A DNA stretch of 64,000 bases from Rhodospirillales bacterium (GTDB taxonomy: Bacteria; Pseudomonadota; Alphaproteobacteria; Micavibrionales; Micavibrionaceae), in NCBI GenBank assembly GCA_020638335.1, contig JACKIT010000003.1, positions 1-64,000 of the forward strand. The letters run 5' to 3'. The translations under genes were made by a program, and so were the position numbers. The number at the start of each line of letters is the position of its first letter. Positions within the stretch are counted from its first letter, which is position 1. This document shows, piece by piece, positions 14,611 to 23,632 of this stretch. A model generated the notes under the pieces. The model worked only from the letters and a program-made list of their open reading frames with translations. It was not told the origin of the DNA and did not search any database.

Positions 14611-17178
14611 TTATTTAAGGTTCCACCAGCCTTTTTTCTTCGCCTTCGGCGCCTCATTCACGGTTTCATAGTCCTTAGGGGCATCATCTTTCTTTGCCTT
14701 CAACGCAACCTTCTTGGGCTTGGCATCATCATTGGACACCTTCACCACCTTGGCGGGCTTTTCATCTTTAGGTTCAACTTGCGCATCACTCTTTTTGGCC
14801 TTCTTTGCGGGAGCTTTTTTGGGCCCAGATTTCTTATTGTCTTTTCCGGCAGGCTCCTCTTCTTTAAGCTCAGCTTTTTTCGGAGCTGTCTTCTTCGCTG
14901 CCGTGTCTACCGTAGCTGTGGTAGAGGCAGAAGGTTTTTTCTTCTCCTGAGACGCTTTTTCGTCCGTTTTTGAATCGTCTTGCGCTATAGCGTCCTGCGA
15001 TTTCTGATCGGCTTGCTCTTCACCGGCATTATCATCGTCTTTACGGATCTGGTTACGCCCGCTACGATTACGGCCACCACGGCGGCCCCGTCGACGACCA
15101 TCACGGCGATTATTACCATCCTGATCATCCTCACCAGCAGGTGTGTCGTCGCTATCATCCTCTGTTTTATCAATGGGCTTGGACACTTCAACCCGGAAGC
15201 CCGAAGCCCCGAGCGTGTCATCAACACGGATAAGCACAGCAAAACCGTAACGCTCTTCAATAACAGCCAGATTATCGCGCTTGTTATTCAGAATATACAG
15301 CGCTACCTCATTGGAAACCTGTACAATCACCTGTGAGGCACGGCCTTTAATGCCTTCTGCTTCAATCGCGCGTAGCACCATAATACTGGCCGCATCAGCC
15401 GTACGTATCCGTCCGGCGCCCTGACACCCCGGACAAGTCTCAAACTGACTTTCGCTCAACGATGCACTCAAACGCTGACGTGAAAGCTCCATCAGGCCGA
15501 AAGAAGAAATCCGCCCCATCTGAATTCGCGCGCGGTCCCCGGAAAGTGCATCGCGCATCTTGCGCTCAACCTTACCGTTATTACGTCGGTCCTCCATGTC
15601 AATAAAGTCAATCACAACCAAACCACCCAGATCACGCAAGCGAAGTTGTCGTGCCACTTCATCGGCAGCCTCCAAATTGGTTTTTAATGCCGTTTCTTCA
15701 ATATGACGCTCCTTGGTCGCCTTGCCCGAGTTCACATCAATCGACACCAGCGCTTCAGTTGGATTGATCACCAGATACCCGCCGGATTTGAGCCGTACCT
15801 CTGTCTCGCCAATTTCGGCAATCTGTTCCTCAACCCTAAATTTGTTGAACAAAGGCGTATCAACATCCTTATACTCTTTGACCTTCTTTACATGCGAAGG
15901 AATCATCATCTTCATGAATTCTTTTGCCGTCTTAAAACCTTCGTCTCCGGCTACGTGAATTTCCTCAATATCACGCGTATACAAATCACGCACTGCACGC
16001 TTGATAAGATCAGCCTCTTCATACACCAAAGCCGGTGCACTCGATTCAAGCGTCTTCTCGCGGATGGTATTCCAAAGCCGCAAAAGATAATCCAGATCGC
16101 GCTTCACTTCTACTTTCGTACGTGTAACACCTGCTGTACGCAAAATAACGCTCATACCCTTAGGCACTTCCAGATCTTTCATCATATCGCGCATTTTTGC
16201 GCGATCCTTATAATTCGAAATTTTGCGCGATACGCCCCCCGCCCGTGGAGAGTTAGGCATCAACACACAATAGCGGCCCGGCAAAGACAAATACGACCCC
16301 ACAGCAGCACCTTTATTGCCGCGCTCTTCTTTCGAAACCTGAACCAGCATGATCTGGCCACGCTTGATCACTTCCTGGATTTTGTATTTCCGGCGCAGAT
16401 TAAAGCGGAAACGCTGCTCGTCATCCATCTCCTCGCCGCCAAAAGTTTCTACGCGCCTGGCCCGGTGCGCTGCATTGCGTCCTCGTCCGCCACGTCCGCG
16501 TCCATTATCACGCCCGCCGCGCCCACGGCTACGGCCACGCCCACGGCCACGCCCACCATACACATTGCCATCGGCATCTTCACCCTGTGCATCCACGTTG
16601 TTACCGTCAACATCTACCTCCTGCTCTTCAATCCGGTTACCAATCGAATCCTCAGGATCTTCCTCCATGACGTTCGTATTATCGGCAGCTTCTGTTTCAT
16701 CATCTTTTTTAGATTTACTCCCCCCGCGTGGTTTTTTCTCAGCCTTAACGCCTTCTTCCTCCGACTCGCTATCCTCAACAGCCAAATTGCCGCCCAGCTC
16801 TTCAACTGCGTCTTCTTCATCAACATCATCCACAGCATCTTCAGGCAATTCCTGCTCTTCCAGCGCCTCTTCTTCATCATGCGCTTCCAGATCGGCTTCC
16901 TGCTCGGCGATCAACGCCTCGCGATCCGACACCGGAATACGAAAATAATCAGGATGAATTTCAGAAAACGGCAAAAACCCGTGGCGATTGCCGCCAAAAT
17001 TCACAAATGCAGCTTGCAAAGACGGCTCAACGCGCGTTACTTTCGCCAGATAGATATTTCCTTTCAATGGCTTGCGGAACGCGCTTTCATAATCAAACTC
17101 TTCCAGTCGTCCATCTTCAACAATGGCCACCCGCGTTTCTTCACTGTGGGTTCCATCAATCAACATTTTCTTAGACAT
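14611..17178 (-). CDS. rne: Ribonuclease E/G
   Basis: The endonuclease that initiates mRNA decay and matures rRNA and tRNA. Order over 855 residues: S1-type domain interrupted by a long acidic, then Arg-Gly-rich insert (about 95-250), RNase H-like and 5'-sensor regions, DNase I-like catalytic part with SIDVNSG and VIDFIDM, and the Zn-link CPGCQGAG. After residue ~620 a disordered Lys/Glu/Asp scaffold follows. The last residues are KKKGWWNLK; in Caulobacter a C-terminal GWW motif binds PNPase, so a degradosome with PNPase is likely. A long leader before the ATG would fit autoregulation. Confidence 0.96.
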   Translation of the reverse strand: MSKKMLIDGTHSEETRVAIVEDGRLEEFDYESAFRKPLKGNIYLAKVTRVEPSLQAAFVNFGGNRHGFLPFSEIHPDYFRIPVSDREALIAEQEADLEAHDEEEALEEQELPEDAVDDVDEEDAVEELGGNLAVEDSESEEEGVKAEKKPRGGSKSKKDDETEAADNTNVMEEDPEDSIGNRIEEQEVDVDGNNVDAQGEDADGNVYGGRGRGRGRSRGRGGRDNGRGRGGRGRNAAHRARRVETFGGEEMDDEQRFRFNLRRKYKIQEVIKRGQIMLVQVSKEERGNKGAAVGSYLSLPGRYCVLMPNSPRAGGVSRKISNYKDRAKMRDMMKDLEVPKGMSVILRTAGVTRTKVEVKRDLDYLLRLWNTIREKTLESSAPALVYEEADLIKRAVRDLYTRDIEEIHVAGDEGFKTAKEFMKMMIPSHVKKVKEYKDVDTPLFNKFRVEEQIAEIGETEVRLKSGGYLVINPTEALVSIDVNSGKATKERHIEETALKTNLEAADEVARQLRLRDLGGLVVIDFIDMEDRRNNGKVERKMRDALSGDRARIQMGRISSFGLMELSRQRLSASLSESQFETCPGCQGAGRIRTADAASIMVLRAIEAEGIKGRASQVIVQVSNEVALYILNNKRDNLAVIEERYGFAVLIRVDDTLGASGFRVEVSKPIDKTEDDSDDTPAGEDDQDGNNRRDGRRRGRRGGRNRSGRNQIRKDDDNAGEEQADQKSQDAIAQDDSKTDEKASQEKKKPSASTTATVDTAAKKTAPKKAELKEEEPAGKDNKKSGPKKAPAKKAKKSDAQVEPKDEKPAKVVKVSNDDAKPKKVALKAKKDDAPKDYETVNEAPKAKKKGWWNLK

Positions 17179-17557
17179 TATTTATTCTCCATTAAACGCG
17201 CATAAGAACGCTCCCTCTTTCCCCGCTGAAGATAAACTTCGAGTGTTTACATAGGGGAAAGCGGCGTAAAAGCGCGCTAAATTTGTTACATCAATTTTGG
17301 GGAATGCAGTTCGCGAAACCTTTAATAACTTTAAGCGCTAAAACCGCAATCCACTAAACACTTAAAGCGCACACTACACGCGCTGCATAAATTACACAAG
17401 CATTAAAACAAATATGATGTTAAAAATTTATCCGCCATAATAGCGCTCTTCCTACAGCCGGCGAGCCTTGCTTACGCGATTAAGAGCTTTACATACCCAC
17501 GTCCATTTATGATATATAAGAAAGCGCATATTTACACACAATCAATGAGTAACCATT
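17179..17557. other. Divergent intergenic region, rne / amidase
   Basis: 379 bp between the rne start (leftward) and the amidase start (rightward). It is AT-rich in its centre and holds no ORF with coding character. It must contain both promoters and, by analogy with other rne genes, probably a long rne 5' untranslated region. No clear -35/-10 pair was assigned. Confidence 0.4.
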
Positions 17558-18778
17558 TTGGCATTGAAATCCCTCCATTTTGCTCTAACAATCCTGCTAC
17601 TGACTCTGTTTTCGCCGCTAAATGCGCGTGCTCTCAATATAGAGTCCGTACGCTTTGGGCTTTACGAAGAAAAAACCCGGCTTGTGCTGGATCTCGACAA
17701 ACCAGCCGATTTCCGCGTTTTCGTCCTGTCTGAGCCCTATCGTATGGTCATCGACCTCCCTAGTTTTGAATGGCAAGCCGGAGAAGTTCAATCCCCGCAA
17801 GACGCAGGCGTACAAGCTACCCGCCATGGAAACCTCAAACCTGGCATTTCGCGCATTGTATTCGACCTCAATCGCCCGATCAGCATCCAAAAAGCCTTCA
17901 TACTGCCCGGCGGCGTAGGCAAACCTGACCGGCTGGTTATTGATTTCAGCAATGTTTCGCTCAGCCTGTTTGAGCAAATCAAAAGCACCGTTCACGGCTC
18001 TCTTGATCCTGATAAAATTCAAGCACAAAATGCAAATATTGCAACTTTGGCGCCGCCACCACCACCCAAACCACAAGATCAAAAACCTCTTATTATCATC
18101 GACCCCGGCCATGGCGGCATCGACCCCGGCGCCTCCGGCCCGCACGGCCTGCACGAGAAGAAAGTGGTGCTCGCTTTGGCCAAAGATCTTAAAGCCCAGC
18201 TTGAATCTTCCGGCAAATACCGTGTCAAAATGACACGTGCAGACAATACCTTCATTAAACTGTCCAACCGCGTCAAATTTGCCCGCAAACATGAAGGTGA
18301 CCTATTCATATCATTGCATGCCGATTCAATGGAAAATAAAAATATCAGCGGTGCCTCAGTCTACACTCTATCTGAAAAAGCCTCTGATGCCCAAACCGCC
18401 AAACTTGCTGCGCGCGAAAACAAAGCTGATCTCATCGCGGGAATAGACCTCAGCGTCGAAGATGAAGACGTTGTCGGTATCCTCATGGATCTGGCCATGC
18501 GCGATACGATGAATCAGTCAAAATTTTTTGCCAATACCCTGGTGAACAGCTTTAATGCCAACGGCGTAAAAACATTGCCTCGCCCGCACCGCTATGCCGG
18601 ATTCGCAGTTTTAAAAGCCCCGGATATTCCTTCCGTACTGATCGAAGCGGGATTTATGTCTAACGATAAAGAGGCGAATTTACTTAACACTAGCGATCAC
18701 CGACAAAAAATCGCCAGCGCTCTCACGAAAGGCATTGATCGCTATTTTGAACAAGTTCGCAAAAACCAGAGGATATAG
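17558..18778 (+). CDS. N-acetylmuramoyl-L-alanine amidase (AMIN + Amidase_3)
   Basis: A periplasmic zinc amidase that cuts the stem peptide from glycan during daughter-cell separation (AmiC-type). A signal peptide ends near LNARA (residue ~24). An AMIN septum-targeting domain spans about 27-125, then a Pro-rich linker (APPPPPKP) and the catalytic domain with IDPGHGGIDPGA, SLHADS and VLIEAGFMSN. The regulatory helix is present around DLSVEDEDVVGI, suggesting control by an EnvC/NlpD-type activator. A stop lies just upstream in frame and no ATG fits, so TTG 17558 (or 17564) is the start. Confidence 0.92.
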   Translation: MALKSLHFALTILLLTLFSPLNARALNIESVRFGLYEEKTRLVLDLDKPADFRVFVLSEPYRMVIDLPSFEWQAGEVQSPQDAGVQATRHGNLKPGISRIVFDLNRPISIQKAFILPGGVGKPDRLVIDFSNVSLSLFEQIKSTVHGSLDPDKIQAQNANIATLAPPPPPKPQDQKPLIIIDPGHGGIDPGASGPHGLHEKKVVLALAKDLKAQLESSGKYRVKMTRADNTFIKLSNRVKFARKHEGDLFISLHADSMENKNISGASVYTLSEKASDAQTAKLAARENKADLIAGIDLSVEDEDVVGILMDLAMRDTMNQSKFFANTLVNSFNANGVKTLPRPHRYAGFAVLKAPDIPSVLIEAGFMSNDKEANLLNTSDHRQKIASALTKGIDRYFEQVRKNQRI

Positions 18779-18992
18779 GCCTCCTTAACGGATATGTTGA
18801 AATTATATATTTTTTATAACACATTAATCTTTCGAAAATCCGCTACCATCCATCCAAAAAAACAAAAAAACTCTTGAAAAACAGTGTGCAATGCGTTTTC
18901 GTTTGTGTATAAAGAGAGACTACGAAGCGACTGCTCAATATTACAGGGCATAGTTTTTCTTGGTTTAACATTAAAATTTTAAAGAGGTTACA

Positions 18993-19190
18993 ATGAAAAA
19001 ATTTGCAGCAACTCTTTGTATCGCCGGAACAGCTATTGCTCTGTCCGCATGTGGTACAACTGGAATGGGCGATGTTGATACGGCTCCTCCTTACGCAAGT
19101 GAGCGCACAGCCGGTTATGCATCCGAACCTGCTCCAGCTCCGACTCCAGCTCCTGCAGAGCGCGTATTCAGAGAATACCAAACAAAATAA
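18993..19190 (+). CDS. Small lipoprotein
   Basis: 65 residues: a lipoprotein signal with lipobox LSAC (Cys20), followed by a short Pro/Ala-rich disordered tail (EPAPAPTPAPAE). AAAGAGG 7 nt before the ATG is a good ribosome site and a terminator follows at 19219, so it is a monocistronic unit. About 200 bp of AT-rich leader or promoter lies upstream, with TATAAA near 18908. The function is unknown. Small abundant lipoproteins of this type often sit in the outer membrane. Confidence 0.8.
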   Translation: MKKFAATLCIAGTAIALSACGTTGMGDVDTAPPYASERTAGYASEPAPAPTPAPAERVFREYQTK

Positions 19191-19218
19191 GCTTTATATT
19201 AAGCTGACTAAAAGATTT

Positions 19219-19247
19219 AAGGGCGGCCCCCAAGGCGGCCCTTTTTC
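19219..19247 (+). terminator. Terminator of the small lipoprotein gene
   Basis: AAGGGC (19219-19224) pairs with GCCCTT (19238-19243), with an inner GCC/GGC pair closing a CCCAA loop after one mismatch; T5 follows. Confidence 0.8.
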
Positions 19248-19317
19248 TTTGCAGAAACTCTCTGTAAGATGAACTATAGAAAAAGCTAAACAGACGCTCT
19301 TAAAGTAGAATAGCCGC

Positions 19318-19617
19318 ATGAACATTATCCGTAATATTGTCTTATTTCTTCTCGCAAACGGCTTGGGATTTATGGCCGCGCCAATAGCCTATAACGTTGC
19401 GTTGCTTTCAGGAGCCCTATCCCTGGAAACCCTCGAATCCAATGCAGCAACGTTGCAGATAAATTTCTTCACCACCACTGCGATAACATGGATTTTTTGC
19501 GCGCTATTTTCTCTGGGGTTTTTTCTCGTAAAAAGCAAATTACGGCTGATATTCCTGCTTTTTCCAGCGCTGTTACCGCTACTCTATGGATTAAGCATTC
19601 TGGCGGGATTATCCTGA
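19318..19617 (+). CDS. Small membrane protein, unknown function
   Basis: 99 residues with three hydrophobic segments (about 5-30, 48-70 and 75-97) and short polar connections. No recognised family. Its 3' end overlaps the convergent L,D-transpeptidase gene by 34 bp. The hydrophobic pattern is regular enough to be real, but the ribosome site is weak. Confidence 0.6.
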   Translation: MNIIRNIVLFLLANGLGFMAAPIAYNVALLSGALSLETLESNAATLQINFFTTTAITWIFCALFSLGFFLVKSKLRLIFLLFPALLPLLYGLSILAGLS

Positions 19618-20720
19618 TCCTGCTCAGCCGTCTTGTCTTCGGCTATCTGAATCTTATCCGTATTTTCACCAGTCTTGGAATTTTTATCCTGCGCCTTTTC
19701 TATATCATCGCGTTTTTCCGGCGCAGGCTCATATCCTTCAATAAGATCCTTTGCTTCTTCAGGTGTTTCAACGAACGCAGCCTTCTCATGTTCAATAATC
19801 ACATCGCCCTTAACTTCCAGTGAAGGACGGCGGGCAATTGAAACCGGATAACTATTACGCTCTTTCAGCGCCTTGCGAATGGCCGGCCAACGCAAACGGT
19901 CCTGCCACTGCCCGGCTGTTTTAACAATTAAACGCATTTCATCGTTACTGATTTTCTCTTCCGGAACTTCGCCATACTCTTCCATCGCTACTGACTGCGC
20001 CAAAGAAGGGTTAGCCTCCAAAAACAGTTCATCATCAATCCATGCGACTTTTATCGGCTGATTAACCACCGTCACCTTCGTGTCCACAGGAATAAGCTCA
20101 AATAATTCGGAGATTTTTTCCGGATACAAACGAATGCAGCCAGAACTTACCCGCCGCCCAATCCCGAATGGCCGGTTGGTTCCATGCAACGCATATTGCG
20201 GCCAGCCCAGATACAGCGCATGCGTACCCATTGGATTATCCGGCCCTTGGTAATAAGCCTCTTTTAATGTTGGATCTGCCTTGCGCATCCGCGGCGTCGG
20301 ACGCCAGACCGGTCCTTCCACTTTGCGCACAATTTTAGTCACCCCTTCCGGTGTACTAAGACCCTCACGTCCCACACCAATCGGCGTATGGTACGGGGCC
20401 TCATCACCATTGATAAAAGCATATAGCCGCATATCCGCCAGATTAATCACGATGCCCTCTCTCGGCGCATCGGGCAGCAAATGCCGCGTTGGCAAAATTA
20501 AATCGGTGCCTCGCCCCGGCAGCCATGGATCAACATAAGGGTTAGCTGCACGAAGCTCCGTAAAACCCAGATTATAATCTCGAGCCAGATGAATAAATGT
20601 ATCCTCATACTTCGCATCATACTCAATCATGTCGCCAACATATGGCTTGTCATAGCCTGCAAATGTCGCCACGGGCATCATTAAAACAATCATAAAAACG
20701 AAAATTTTAAACATGTGCAA
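19584..20720 (-). CDS. L,D-transpeptidase (YkuD domain, periplasmic)
   Basis: 378 residues. A signal peptide ends near VATFA (residue ~21). A LysM-like N-terminal region (EDTFIHLARDYNLGFTELRAANP) is followed by the YkuD domain (about 90-215) with HGTNRPF and the active-site motif VSSGCIRL. The enzyme forms 3-3 peptidoglycan cross-links or anchors lipoproteins. A C-terminal extension of about 150 residues is charged and disordered, ending Gln/Asp-rich. It lies 8 bp downstream of the coiled-coil gene at 20729 and is probably co-transcribed with it. Confidence 0.93.
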   Translation of the reverse strand: MHMFKIFVFMIVLMMPVATFAGYDKPYVGDMIEYDAKYEDTFIHLARDYNLGFTELRAANPYVDPWLPGRGTDLILPTRHLLPDAPREGIVINLADMRLYAFINGDEAPYHTPIGVGREGLSTPEGVTKIVRKVEGPVWRPTPRMRKADPTLKEAYYQGPDNPMGTHALYLGWPQYALHGTNRPFGIGRRVSSGCIRLYPEKISELFELIPVDTKVTVVNQPIKVAWIDDELFLEANPSLAQSVAMEEYGEVPEEKISNDEMRLIVKTAGQWQDRLRWPAIRKALKERNSYPVSIARRPSLEVKGDVIIEHEKAAFVETPEEAKDLIEGYEPAPEKRDDIEKAQDKNSKTGENTDKIQIAEDKTAEQDQDNPARMLNP

Positions 20721-20728
20721 TTCTTACT

Positions 20729-20980
20729 TCACTCATCCAGAGGATCTTGATCATTATCTTTAAAAGACTGCTCAAGATGCTCTAACCGCCCGCGATGATC
20801 GTCGAGTTCATCCTGCTGCCAGCGCGTTTGCGAATGAAGCCCCGCCAAGTAAGAATCAACATGGCTCATCCGCGCATCAATCCGGCGGATTGATTCTTTC
20901 ATAACGCCAAACTCTTCGCGTATGAATTTCTCCATCCGGTTCAAACGCTCATTCACTATATTTGCAACATCATCACTCAT
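20729..20980 (-). CDS. Small coiled-coil protein
   Basis: 83 residues, highly charged and predicted almost wholly helical (NERLNRMEKFIREEF...RRIDARMSHVD), suggesting a coiled-coil oligomer. No signal or membrane segment. It precedes the L,D-transpeptidase by 8 bp and follows icd by 27 bp on the same strand, so icd, this gene and the transpeptidase could form one transcript. Function unknown. Confidence 0.65.
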   Translation of the reverse strand: MSDDVANIVNERLNRMEKFIREEFGVMKESIRRIDARMSHVDSYLAGLHSQTRWQQDELDDHRGRLEHLEQSFKDNDQDPLDE

Positions 20981-21007
20981 AAGGCCATTATACCTTGTTT
21001 GCTTTCC

Positions 21008-22219
21008 CTACGCCATCGCCTCTTCAAGCCCGGCCACGACCTTATCGAGAAATTCCTGCGTTGTCAGGTATTTTTGATCCCCGCTGACCAGCAGCGCCAG
21101 ATCCTTGGTCATGTGCCCGGCTTCAACAGTTTCCACACACACCCGCTCCAGCGTATCGGCAAAATCAACAACCTCCGGCGTACCATCAAACTCTCCGCGA
21201 TATTTCAATCCCCGCGTCCACGCAAATATACTGGCAATCGGATTGGTCGAAGTCGGATTGCCTTTTTGATGTTCGCGGTAATGGCGCGTCACTGTTCCGT
21301 GCGCCGCTTCCGCCTCAACGCATTTCCCATCCGGTGTCAGCAAAACAGAAGTCATCAACCCCAGTGATCCAAATCCCTGCGCGACAATATCGCTCTGTAC
21401 GTCTCCGTCATAATTCTTGCACGCCCAGACAAACCCGCCCTTGGATTTAATCGCCTGCGCCACCATGTCATCAATTAAACGGTGTTCGTACCACAAATCA
21501 TGCTTCTCAAAATCGGCTTTAAATTCCTCATCAAAAATTTGCTGGAAAATCTCGATGAATTTCCCGTCATATTGTTTCAGGATCGTATTTTTCGTTGACA
21601 TATAAACTGGATATTTTCGGCTAAGCCCATAATTAAAAGAGCTTCTTGCAAAGCCTTCAATGCTTTCGTCCAGATTATACATCGCCATCCCCACGCCGCT
21701 GGATGGAAAATCAAACACCTCATGCACTTCCGGCTCTCCGCCTTCGGGCGTATAAACCAGCTCCAGCTTACCCGGCCCCGGCACCTTAATGTCCGTGGCC
21801 TTATACTGATCGCCGAAAGCATGACGGCCAATGACAATCGGCTCTATCCAGCCCGGCACATATTTCGGTACATTTGCAGTGGTTATCGGCTCGCGAAACA
21901 CCGTCCCGTTCAAAATATTGCGGATTGTCCCGTTCGGAGACTTCCACATTTTCTTAAGGCCAAATTCCTCCACCCGTGCCTCGTCCGGCGTAATCGTTGC
22001 GCACTTCACACCCACGCCATGTTCCTTAATCGCGTTGGCCGCATCAATAGTGATTTGGTCATTCGTGGCATCCCGGTTTTGGATCGACAGGTCAAAATAT
22101 CTCAAATCCACATCCAGATACGGACAGATAAGCTGCTCCTTGATAAACGCCCAAATAATGCGCGTCATCTCATCGCCATCAATTTCAACAATCGGATTTT
22201 TAACTTTAATTTTTGTCAT
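21008..22219 (-). CDS. icd: NADP-dependent isocitrate dehydrogenase (homodimeric, eukaryote-like type)
   Basis: Oxidative decarboxylation of isocitrate to 2-oxoglutarate in the TCA cycle. 403 residues of the subfamily shared with mitochondria and many alphaproteobacteria: start VKNPIVEIDGDEMTRIIW, substrate loop KSPNGTIRNILNGTVFREPI (about 93-112), metal-site stretch CKNYDGDVQSD and cofactor region EAAHGTVTRHYREH. The length and start fit the family. Its 5' end overlaps the upstream membrane-protein gene by 14 bp, indicating coupling. Confidence 0.96.
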   Translation of the reverse strand: MTKIKVKNPIVEIDGDEMTRIIWAFIKEQLICPYLDVDLRYFDLSIQNRDATNDQITIDAANAIKEHGVGVKCATITPDEARVEEFGLKKMWKSPNGTIRNILNGTVFREPITTANVPKYVPGWIEPIVIGRHAFGDQYKATDIKVPGPGKLELVYTPEGGEPEVHEVFDFPSSGVGMAMYNLDESIEGFARSSFNYGLSRKYPVYMSTKNTILKQYDGKFIEIFQQIFDEEFKADFEKHDLWYEHRLIDDMVAQAIKSKGGFVWACKNYDGDVQSDIVAQGFGSLGLMTSVLLTPDGKCVEAEAAHGTVTRHYREHQKGNPTSTNPIASIFAWTRGLKYRGEFDGTPEVVDFADTLERVCVETVEAGHMTKDLALLVSGDQKYLTTQEFLDKVVAGLEEAMA

Positions 22220-23132
22220 TTTCGAGTACGAGCCTTTTATAAATGATGCTTACAAATATAATATCAGCAAGAACGCAGACGTAATAAACACCTAAACTTG
22301 CATAATAACGAATCCAGCCTACGTGAAAAAGAATATCCTCCCTAAAAGGAGAGGAATCGGATAACAAACCCATCTTAAAAGCATAGACATAGACCAGATT
22401 TATAGCTGAATTAAAACCATCATAGGGCAAGTATATCAGGGACACTATAATTAAAATCCGAAAGATATTCCCTTTAACAGCTTTGACCATTTCAGAAATA
22501 TTTTTAAAAGCATAAGAATCGTGGAGCGCCAAAAACGGAAAAACCAAAACCAGAACGGTATAAACCAAAGGTTCTAAAAACTGTAAAAAATAGACAATGC
22601 CCGTATAAAGGAATGCAGAATGCGTTAAATCAGCTTGTATCCAACCAGAAAGCCCATCAGCCGCCAGGTTATTCAACCAATAAAGTCCAAAAACATCCTG
22701 AAGCAATAAGAAAAAGACGCCCAATAACGAGGAAAAAAGCGCAAACACAAATTCCCGGCGGCCAAACCGAAAATAATAGGGGAGCTTAAAAACCGTTTTG
22801 AGTTCGGGAATGCCTTTTTTGTACTCGATATATTTTATGTCCGGTTTTTCGTCCAGAATAAAAAAGCGGTACAACGCAACCATAAAAACCGACGTCATAA
22901 AGGTTTCAAAGACAAACCATATGTAATCAAAGAAATCGGCGCCCCCGCCTGCATTCAACAGGTCCGTGCTGATAAAAAGACGAAATTCGGGAAAAAACCA
23001 GAATATAGAATACCACACAAAAATCAAAGCCAAAGGCAGCCAGACAACAGGCCCCCAAAAAGTAGAGGTTTTAAAAAGCTGCGCGTAGGATTCCCGGAAG
23101 GCCGGCCAGATTCTAATTTTGATTTTGGACAT
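22206..23132 (-). CDS. Multi-pass membrane protein, unknown function
   Basis: A 308-residue integral membrane protein with about six hydrophobic helices separated by aromatic-rich loops. The start at MSKIKIRIWPAF is preferred over an ATG 33 bp upstream because AAAGG lies 7 nt before it. It resembles, in general pattern only, the membrane proteins at 28666-29268 and 39230-40030 (a bundle of TM helices flanked by short Arg-rich turns). The end overlaps icd by 14 bp. The upstream flank is a palindromic repeat. Confidence 0.7.
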   Translation of the reverse strand: MSKIKIRIWPAFRESYAQLFKTSTFWGPVVWLPLALIFVWYSIFWFFPEFRLFISTDLLNAGGGADFFDYIWFVFETFMTSVFMVALYRFFILDEKPDIKYIEYKKGIPELKTVFKLPYYFRFGRREFVFALFSSLLGVFFLLLQDVFGLYWLNNLAADGLSGWIQADLTHSAFLYTGIVYFLQFLEPLVYTVLVLVFPFLALHDSYAFKNISEMVKAVKGNIFRILIIVSLIYLPYDGFNSAINLVYVYAFKMGLLSDSSPFREDILFHVGWIRYYASLGVYYVCVLADIIFVSIIYKRLVLENDKN

Positions 23133-23149
23133 AAAAAAACCTTTAAAAA

Positions 23150-23227
23150 AACCACAGATACACACGGATTAACACAGATACGCTATATGCTCAAAACATC
23201 TGTGTCTATCTGTGTTCAGAGGTGGTT
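23150..23227. repeat. Inverted repeat, ACCACAGATA family
   Basis: AACCACAGATA...AACACAGATA on the left is mirrored by ATCTGTGTCTATCTGTGTTC...GTGGTT on the right, a 78-bp near-palindrome. It overlaps the last bases of the gene ending at 23226. No further copy is seen in this window. Confidence 0.75.
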
Positions 23228-23558
23228 AAAATAATTTTTCTACTTCATCCTGAAGACGTGCAAACGCTTTATCAAACACCCCGCTTTTAATCACGCGGCC
23301 CTTATCCTGCAAATACAGCTCATACATCGTCGCGCGCGGTCCCACTTTACGAATCACAAACTGTAAGTACGGGCTCATATGCTCGGATTTGTAATATGTA
23401 TAGCTGGCTACACCTTCATCAAAATCGCACTCCACACTGCGATACGTCAAAATACCCGCCGCCGCAGCGCGCAAATACAGCCCATCAAGTTTCTTGAACT
23501 GCGCATTGGTAAAACCCGAAGCATGACTTTGCCGTGAAAAGGGGATAATTTCAGACAT
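23226..23558 (-). CDS. Hypothetical protein, 110 aa, possibly leaderless mRNA
   Basis: A small soluble protein beginning MSEIIPFSRQSHASGF. A longer frame to 23627 exists but would run through the terminator at 23573-23609, so 23558 is the better start. TATACT on the minus strand (23565-23570) ends 6 nt before the ATG, which would put transcription start at or next to the AUG; no Shine-Dalgarno is present. Residues include YKSEHMSPYLQFVIRKVGPRATMYELYL, a beta-rich pattern. Family not recognised. Confidence 0.65.
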   Translation of the reverse strand: MSEIIPFSRQSHASGFTNAQFKKLDGLYLRAAAAGILTYRSVECDFDEGVASYTYYKSEHMSPYLQFVIRKVGPRATMYELYLQDKGRVIKSGVFDKAFARLQDEVEKLF

Positions 23559-23572
23559 GCATTCAGTATACC

Positions 23573-23609
23573 AAAAAATAAAAGGGCCGTCATGCATGAG
23601 CGGCCCTTT
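23573..23609 (-). terminator. Terminator of the outer-membrane protein gene
   Basis: CGGCCCTTT and AAAGGGCCG form a perfect 9-bp stem with an 11-nt loop; on the minus strand TTTTATTTTTT follows. It lies 24 bp after the stop of the barrel gene. Confidence 0.85.
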
Positions 23610-23632
23610 GTCCATAAACTTTACCAAAATCT

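Noticed and set aside
15703..17205. 500-codon open frame antisense to rne
   Set aside because: It mirrors the rne reading frame, has no ribosome site or recognisable domain, and rne is an unmistakable gene. Treated as a shadow.
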